This document shows positions 26,801 to 35,800 of a DNA stretch of 37,983 nucleotides, in pieces (within the stretch, counting starts at the first letter, position 1; the number at the start of each line of letters is the position of its first letter). Origin of the DNA: CAYUNA01 sp047629355 (GTDB lineage: Bacteria > Bacteroidota > Bacteroidia > Chitinophagales > Saprospiraceae); the NCBI GenBank assembly GCA_047629355.1, contig JBLHWU010000030.1, positions 1 through 37,983 on the forward strand, written 5' to 3'. Below the pieces are notes generated by a model that worked only from the letters and a program-made list of their open reading frames with translations, ran no database searches and was not told the DNA's origin. Both the position numbers and the translations under genes were made by a program.

Positions 26801-29800
26801 AGCAAGCCCACTGGCTGCTAATACAGAATTGATGAACTGGGCAGAAATCACGGATGCTACGGATGATCAAGGAAATCCAGTAGTGGATACTGATTCTACA
26901 CCAGATGATGACAATACCAACGATACTTACTTACAAGACAATGACGTTGATGGTGATGGAAACAATGGTGGTGATGAAGATGACCATGACGGAGAGATTG
27001 TCAATGTGAAAGTATTTGATTTAGCATTGATTAAAGTGTTAGCACCAGGGGAAGATATTATTGTGGAGCCAGGTGACATTAGAACATTTAATATCACTAT
27101 TTTCAACCAAGGTGCGATTACTGCCGATAATATCGAAGTATCAGATTACATGCCAACAGGTATGACCTTAATGGATGCAAACTGGACCTTTTCTGGTAGC
27201 ATCGCAATGATTGTCTTAAATGCAGGTGACGAATTACCAGCGGGCGGCTTGGCAATGGGTGAAAGTGTAGTTGTTCCGATTACACTTCAAGTTCCAATGG
27301 CATTGCCAACGGGTACTCGATTGACGAACTGGGCTGAGATTTCTAATGCAACAGACGAGAGCAATAACCCAATGACGGATATTGATTCTGATATGGATGC
27401 TGATGTAACCAATGACCTATTCTTAATTGACAATTATGTCGGTGGAAACGGTCAAGCGGGTGACGATGAAGATAACCATGACCCCGCATATGTGATGTAT
27501 GAAGTGTTTGATCTTGCTTTACGTAAAACGACTGACCAGATTTTGCCAGTTGTTGAAGGAGATGAAGTAACATTTACACACACGATTTTCAACCAAGGAA
27601 CGATTACAGCTCAGGAGATTGAAATTTTCGATCATATTCCAGCTGGTTTTGAATTGGTATTTCCAAGTATCAACGGTTGGTCTTACGCAGGTAGCTTAAA
27701 TTTAGTAAAAAATGAATACAATGGTCAATTAGCACCAGGTGATTCAGTAGAAATCACTATCGTTTTGCGAGTCCTTCCGGGTGCTTGTTTGGATAACTTG
27801 ATTAACATTTCTGAAATTTCCTACGCAGAAAACCAGTCAGGTGCTAATATGGTGAATAATGATATTGACTCTAATCCTGATAATGACTTAGGAGATACCG
27901 TAATCGATGATATCATTGACCAAGATGGAATGAATAATCCTGGTGATGATGAAGATGATCATGATTACCAATATCCACCAGTATTTGACTTGGCATTGCG
28001 TAAAACAACTGCTCAAGTAAATCCTGTGAAAATTGGAGAGGAGGTCTCCTACTCATTCGAAATCTACAACCAAGGTAATGTGACTGCTCAAAATATTCAG
28101 ATTACTGACTTGATGCCAGAAGGATTTATTTTAAGTCCAAATGACATGAATGGTTGGGCAGATAGTGGAAATGGAATGATTACCGTAACCTTAACTGGTC
28201 CAATTACTGGTGACGAATTCCACGATGGTACATTGACAATTGACTTATTATTACAAGTAACTCCAGACGCCTGTGAAGGGGACTTAACCAACCGTGCGGA
28301 GATTACTTATACAGAAAATACAAACGGTACAGATATTACCGACTTAGATATTGACTCTGATTCTGATTCTGATTTCTTCAACGACCCATTTGTTGATGAT
28401 GAAATTACAGATAAAGGAGTGACTGATGAAGATGATCATGATGAAGCGGTGGTTACTTTGTTTGACCTTGCTTTACGCAAAATAGCTAATTTTACAGAGC
28501 CATTGCAATGGGGAGAAGACGGTGAATTTACCATTACAGTATTCAATCAAAGCCCTGAAATTGTAGGAGATAATATTTCGGTTACGGAATACATCCCTAC
28601 TGGATTTGCATTGAGTCCAAACGATGGAAATGGATGGACTGCTTCAGGTACTGGACAAGTGGCCGTGACAGGTGTCGGTCCAATTGCAGCAGGTGATTCG
28701 GTTAAAGTGAGCATGGTATTACGAGTTATGCCAGGTATTGCAGGTGGAGTCTATGTCAACAATGCGGAGATTACTTATGCAGAAGACGACAATGGAACAG
28801 ACTTGACAGCTTATGATTTTGATAGTACACCTGATACAGATAATACGAACGACCTTATAATTGATAACGCAATCGATGATAAAGGGGAGAATGACGAAGA
28901 TGACCATGATTTTGAAGACATCAATGTTATTCTGTTGGTAACTGCGAATATTAGTGGTTCAATTTTCAAAGATTGTGGAAACAATGGTATCAGAGATGCG
29001 GGTGAAACTGGATTTGCAGGAGTAATTGTAACCTTGTCCGGTACGGATATTTTAAATCAAAATATTAATAATACGACGACTACGATTGCAGATGGTTCGT
29101 ACAGCTTTGGAGATTTATATGAAGGTATTTATACGGTTAACTTTGGAAATGCACCAACACCAGGTTTAGTATTCTCAATGAAAGATCAAGGCAATGACGA
29201 TACAATTGACTCAGATGTGAATCCAAATAACGGAAACACGGATGTAATCAACTTGGGCGCAACGGATATAACAAATGTGGACGCAGGTTACAGAGATGTA
29301 CAAGCACCAGAATTTGTAAATGTACCGACCGATGTAGCAGTCGATTGTGGAAGTATTCCAAATGCAATTAACCCATCTACAACGGACAACTGCGATACAG
29401 ATGTTGAGGTAACAATGATTGAAGTAATTGACCAAACGGCTTGTCCTTATACGATTACTCGAACTTGGACAGCGACGGATGATTGTGGCAACACTGCGAC
29501 AACTTCACAAGTCATTACGGTGAAGGATGATGTTGGACCAGTGATTACTACAGTTCACCCAGGTTTGGATGGTATTTTGAATGGTCAAACGGTTACGGTT
29601 AATTGTCAAAATATTCCAAATATGGATGTAACGGCAGTAACGGCGACAGATGAATGCTGTGATGATAACTCAATCATTATCACTTTTGAAGAAGTAATCG
29701 AAGCGGGTGACTGCTTGACAGATGGCTACATGCAATTGATGACTTGTACTTGGACTGCAAAAGATTGTTGTGGAAATACCAGCACTTATAACGTAATCGT

Positions 29801-32800
29801 AGAAGTAGTGGATACACAAGCACCAAACTTATTCAACGTACCATTGAGTGCAATGATTAGCTGTGAGGATGCAATTCCAGCAGCGGGTAACGTAGCCGCT
29901 TCTGACAACTGTGACAACGATGTTCCAGTAACAATGACAGAAGATATAACGCTAGGTAACTGCCCACAAGAATCAATGATTGTTCGGACTTGGACCGTAA
30001 CTGACGACTGTGGAAACACTAACTCTGCACAGCAGATGATTACCATTACGGATAGTGAAGCACCAGTATTATCTGCAACACCACAAGATATAACTGTTGA
30101 TTGTGCAAACATTCCAACAGCAGCAACCTTGACTGCGACAGATAATTGTGATAACAATGTTGAAGTATTCTTTGCAGAAGGCGTACCAACAGGTAATGCT
30201 TGTCCTTACGAAATTACTCGAACATGGACAGCTTCTGATGCTTGTGGAAATGCAGTAACGCATACACAAACAGTAACGGTTGAAGACAATGAAGCACCAA
30301 CATTAGCGGGTCTGCCAAGCGATACGACAATTGAATGTGAGGCTATTTCAGTAGCACCGACGGTAACGGCAACGGACAATTGTGATAATGATGTGATTGT
30401 TGCTTTTACCGAAAATATGACTGGAGACAACTGTAATGGTTTGATTACCAGAACGTGGACGGCAAGCGACAATTGTGGGAATACCATTACCGAAACGCGT
30501 ACGGTTATGTTGATGGATAACACTGCACCAATCTTGGCAGGTGTTCCAATCGATACGACTGCGCCATGTGATGATTTGCCAACTGCGGCAATCGTAACAG
30601 CAACCGATAACTGCGATGACGATGTAACCGTTGATTTTGACGAAACCATTGACGGAACGCTTTGTAACGGAACGGTAACGCGAACGTGGATAGCGACAGA
30701 TAATTGTGGTAATAAGACATCTGCACAACAAGTGATTACATTAGGTGACACGACTGCACCAGTTTTGGCGGGTGTGCCAGCGAATATGAATGTTGAATGT
30801 GCTCAAATGCCAACACCAGCGACGGTAACGGCAACGGACAATTGCGATAATGATGTGACGGTTTCTATGACCGAAAATTTAGACGGATTGGGTTGCAGCA
30901 TGACCTTGACGCGAATTTGGACAGCAACGGATGATTGTGGCAACACAACTTCTGCACAACAGGTGATAACATTGACAGACGATAGCGCACCAACTCTATC
31001 AGGTGTGCCAGCGAATACAACTGCACCATGCGATAACTTACCAACCGCACCAACGGTAACGGCTGCTGATAACTGCGATGTGGATGTTTCCGTATCATTC
31101 AGTGAAACAGTTGACGGTACATTGTGCAACGGAACGGTAATTCGAACTTGGACTGCGACAGATGACTGTGGAAATACAATATCAGCGCAACAAGTAATCA
31201 CATTGGGAGACACTACGCCACCAGTATTAACAGGTGTGCCAAATGATGCTTCCGCAGAATGTGACGATATGCCAACCATAGCAACGGTAACGGTTTCTGA
31301 TAACTGCGACAACGATATTGAAGTAACTTTCAATGAAATAGAAACAGGAACAGGTTGTAGTGTAATCGTAACGCGAACTTGGACAGCGATGGATGATTGT
31401 GGGAACACAGCAGTTGCAACACAAGTAATTACTATCGGCGACCAAACTGCACCAACTTTGGTAGGTGTGCCAGCTAACATGATGTTAGAATGTGATGATG
31501 CAATTCCAACGCCTCCAACTGTGACGGCTACGGATAATTGCGACGACAATGTAGCAGTATTTTATGCAGAATTGTTCGACATAGACGATTGGTGTAATCA
31601 AGAAATTAAGCGTACTTGGACTGCGGTTGATGAATGTGGCAACACCGTATCTGCTTCGCAAACCATTACAATTAAAGATACACAAGCACCGACCATCACC
31701 ACAGTTGACCCGAATTTGAATGGTGTACCAAGTGGAACAACGATTGTTGTTGATTGTGACGATGTATTTGTCTTAGGTGAAGCTGCAGTAATTGCTACTG
31801 ACAATTGCCACCCAGATGACATCACTATTACGATGGAAGAAATCATTACTCAAATTGGTGACTGTGAAAATGATGGTTTCTTATTTGAAATGAGATGTGC
31901 TTGGATTGCCACGGATATGTGTGGCAATGAGTCTGAATACTTTGTTTTAATACAAGTACAAGACACGACTGCACCAATGATTATGGATGCGCCAGCAGAT
32001 GTAACTGTTGAATGTACAGATATTCCAGACATTGTTACTTTGATGGCAATGGATGGCTGTGATGACAATCCTTCAATCACTTTCGGTGAAATGATTAATT
32101 CAGGCAACTGCGACCATTTCTACACTATTGTAAGAACATGGACTGCAACGGATGATTGTGGAAATGCAACATCAGTGACTCAATTGGTTAGCGTTCGAGA
32201 TACAGAAGCACCAATGATTGTTGGTGTACCAAACGATGCAACCGTTGATTGTGCAAATATTCCAGCAGTACCATCGAACGTGAAAGGTGTAGATGCTTGT
32301 GATACTGACCCAGACCTTACGTTTAACGAAACGGATTCTGGTACAGATTGTCCATACACATTGACGCGTACTTGGACTTCGACTGATGATTGTGGAAATA
32401 TAGCAGTAGCAACGCAAACGATTGTGGTAACGGATAACGTTGCACCAACGTTGGCAGGTGTACCAAATGATGTAACTGTTGATTGTGATGACGTACCAAA
32501 CGCACCGACTGTAACAGCGACTGATAACTGTGACGACAACGTTCCCGTTTCATTCAACGAAACAGAAGAAGGCGAAGGTTGTGAAACAACAATCATTCGT
32601 ACTTGGGTCGCAATTGACGACTGTGGAAATACAACAGTAGCAACACAAGAAATCAACGTGACAGATACCGAAGCACCAGTATTGAGTGCAATGCCTGCTG
32701 AATTAACAGTAGAATGCAACGACATTCCAACAGTGCCAACAATTACTGCGACAGATAACTGTGAGGAGAACATTGTTGTCAACTTTACAGAAACGGTTTC

Positions 32801-35800
32801 AACAGGTGGTTGCCCTTACGTTATCCAACGGATGTGGACTGCGGAAGACGAGTGTGGAAACATGGTGATGCACATGCAGTTGATTTTTGTAAATGACGAC
32901 ATCTCACCAGTATTTGTGGATAACCCAGCAGACATCACCGTGAATTGCGGAGGTATACCAGCAGCGGTTGATTGCATTGCAACGGATAACTGTGACGATG
33001 AAGTGGATGTACAATTTGCTGAAATCATAGGCGCACCAAATACCGGTAACGGATGTTCTTACGAAATCAAGCGTATTTGGGAAGCAACTGACGAATGTGG
33101 CAACGTAACAGTGATAGACCAAATCATTACTGTGAGCGACAACGAAGCACCGACCTTAACTTTCAACAATCCATTATTGCAAGGTTTGCAAGATGGCGAT
33201 GAAGTAACGTTGGATTGTGGAATGGTTGCTATCTTCGGTGCAGCGGATGCAACAGCAACCGACAACTGTGATGAAGACCCACAAATCATGTTCATGGAAG
33301 GGGAGATTGATTTGGGAGACTGTGAAACGGATGGCTTCTTTACATCATTAATGTGCACTTGGATTGCAAAAGATGATTGTGGAAACGAGACCTCAATCAC
33401 ATTGACCATTACAATAACAGATAACGAAGCACCAGTATTCATGAATGTACCTGCGGATATGACCATCGAATGTGATGGTACTATTTCTGCAACTCAAATT
33501 CCTGATGTATCGGATGCTTGTAGCGAAGTCACGTTGACTTCAGATAATGAAACAACAGCAGGCGATTGTCCTAATGAGTTAGTAATGACTCGAACATGGA
33601 CAGCAACTGATGCTTGTGGAAATACAGCGGTAACAACGCAAACAATCACAGTGGAAGATACAACTGCACCAGTCTTGGTAGCAGTACCAGAAGACTTGAC
33701 AGTTAATATTAACAACGGTGAAACCGTACCAGCAGCACCAGCCGTAACAGCAAATGATAATTGTGCACAAGATGTGACGGTGACCTTTACGGAAAATATT
33801 CTTCCAGAAGGCTGTATGAGTGTTGTATTGAGAACTTGGATAGCGATAGACGATTGTGGCAACACCTCTGAAGCAACGCAAGTTATCACAGTGTTTGAAA
33901 ATAACTTGGATGTTCAAGTATTGCCAGTGTTTGCAGGTTGTGATGACAATGACGGTAGCGTCACCTTATCACCAGCAACGTTGACTTATACTTGGAACGA
34001 TGGTTTTGTTGGCAATGAGCGAACAGGCTTAGCATCAGGGGATTACAGCATCGTTGCAAATGACGGAACGGGTTGTGAAATTACTATTCTGGTAACGGTC
34101 GGCTTTGATTGTCCATGTCAAGTTCCTGTAGTTGATTCTGTGGTAACAGAAGATGCAGGTTGTGGCGAAGACAACGGTTCAGCAACCATTACTTTGGTTG
34201 GAAACATGAGCTTGTACAACTTCGACTGGATTCCAGATATGGGTACAGCGAATGGAATGAATACAAGAACAGACTTACCAGCGGGTGAATACTTAGTTGT
34301 CATTACTTTTGGTGACGATGTAGATTGTGATGAAAAAGTTGAGTTTACAATTGGCGAAAGCGGTGCCTTGAATGTAGCAGTTGTTTCTAATACAGAAGCA
34401 AGTTGTGACGGTGGTGACGGCGCAGTTGAATTGTCTCCAGCAACCTTGACTTACAACTGGTCTGACGGAGGAACGGGTGAGACTCGTAACGACTTAGATG
34501 CAGGTACTTACACCGTAGTTGCAACGAACGGAACAGGTTGTGAAGAAACAATTGAAGTAACGGTAACGCAAGCAGCCGACTTGAATGCAATAGTTGTATC
34601 AAATACAGATGCAAGTTGTACAGGTGGCGACGGTGCGGTTGAATTGTCACCAGCAACCTTGACTTACGACTGGTCTAACGGCGGAACGGGTGCGACTCGT
34701 AACGACTTGAATGCAGGTACTTACACGGTAATTGCTTCTGATGGAACAGGTTGTGAAGAAACACTTGAAATCACAGTAGGTCAGGCAACTGCACCAGTGA
34801 TTGAGCTTGTTTCTAATCAAAATGCAGGATGTGAAATGACAAACGGAGCGGTTGAATTGTCTCCAGTAATGTTGATTTACAACTGGTCTGACGGTGGAAT
34901 GGGTGCGACTCGAAATGACTTAGCACCAGGCATCTATGCGATTAATGCAATTGACCCAGCAACAGGTTGTGCAGCATCAATCACCCTAGAAGTTGCGGAA
35001 GATGAATGCTTGACTGTTGATTGTGATGAACTGTTCGGTTTTGAGGAATTAATTGCAACAGCGACAGCGTTACCAGCAGAAATTTGTATTCCAATTCCAT
35101 ACAACATGTCATTGATACACGATTTGACAATCAACGGAACGCCTTACACAGATGACCTTGGGCAATGTGATACAGAAGAGGTTGTCTTCTACACTTACGG
35201 CTTAGTTGTGAATGTAGGTGCCCAAGGACCATACGCAGTGAATTGGACTTGCAATAATGCAACGCTTCAAGACACGGTAATGAATATGGATGAGTTGGTG
35301 AATAAAATGAACTTGTTGGACGATCAAGGGATGTGGATGAACATGACAGATGATTACGGATTGACAGGTGGTGAAATGGGCGCAGCTTATGGCGAGTTAT
35401 TAATCACACACATTCCGACTCAAATCACCGCTGTGATTCAAACGAATAGCACGATGATGTCAATGGGTACATTGCTTAACATCCCGACATTTGGCGACAA
35501 TGTATTGATTTTTACAAACCTAGACACGGGTTGTGCAGATACCTTGACAGTTAAATTGGAGGAAGTTGTACCACCAGTCGCACCGACGAATTTGATTGAT
35601 ACAGAATTTGCCGCAATGGGGATGAATTGTGAGTTTGAAACTCCAGCATACTGTATGGAAATTCCATACGATGAGTTCATCGTTGATTACACAGTTAAAT
35701 TGAACGGTGCGCCTTACGCAATGCCATTCGAAGCTTGTAACTTCTTGTCCAACCATAAATACAGCTACGGTTCATTGCCAGGCTTAGGCATTGCAGGACC

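Noticed and set aside
30206..31549. Long minus-strand open frames (181 and 248 codons) rich in S-Q-L-S-V-A-V-T
   Set aside because: They are antisense shadows of the HYR repeats; their periodicity mirrors the plus-strand repeats and they match no family.
21624..33902. Regularly spaced near-identical DNA blocks that might suggest a CRISPR array
   Set aside because: The blocks are 230-500 bases apart and encode protein repeats in one uninterrupted frame; spacing and repeat length do not fit CRISPR.
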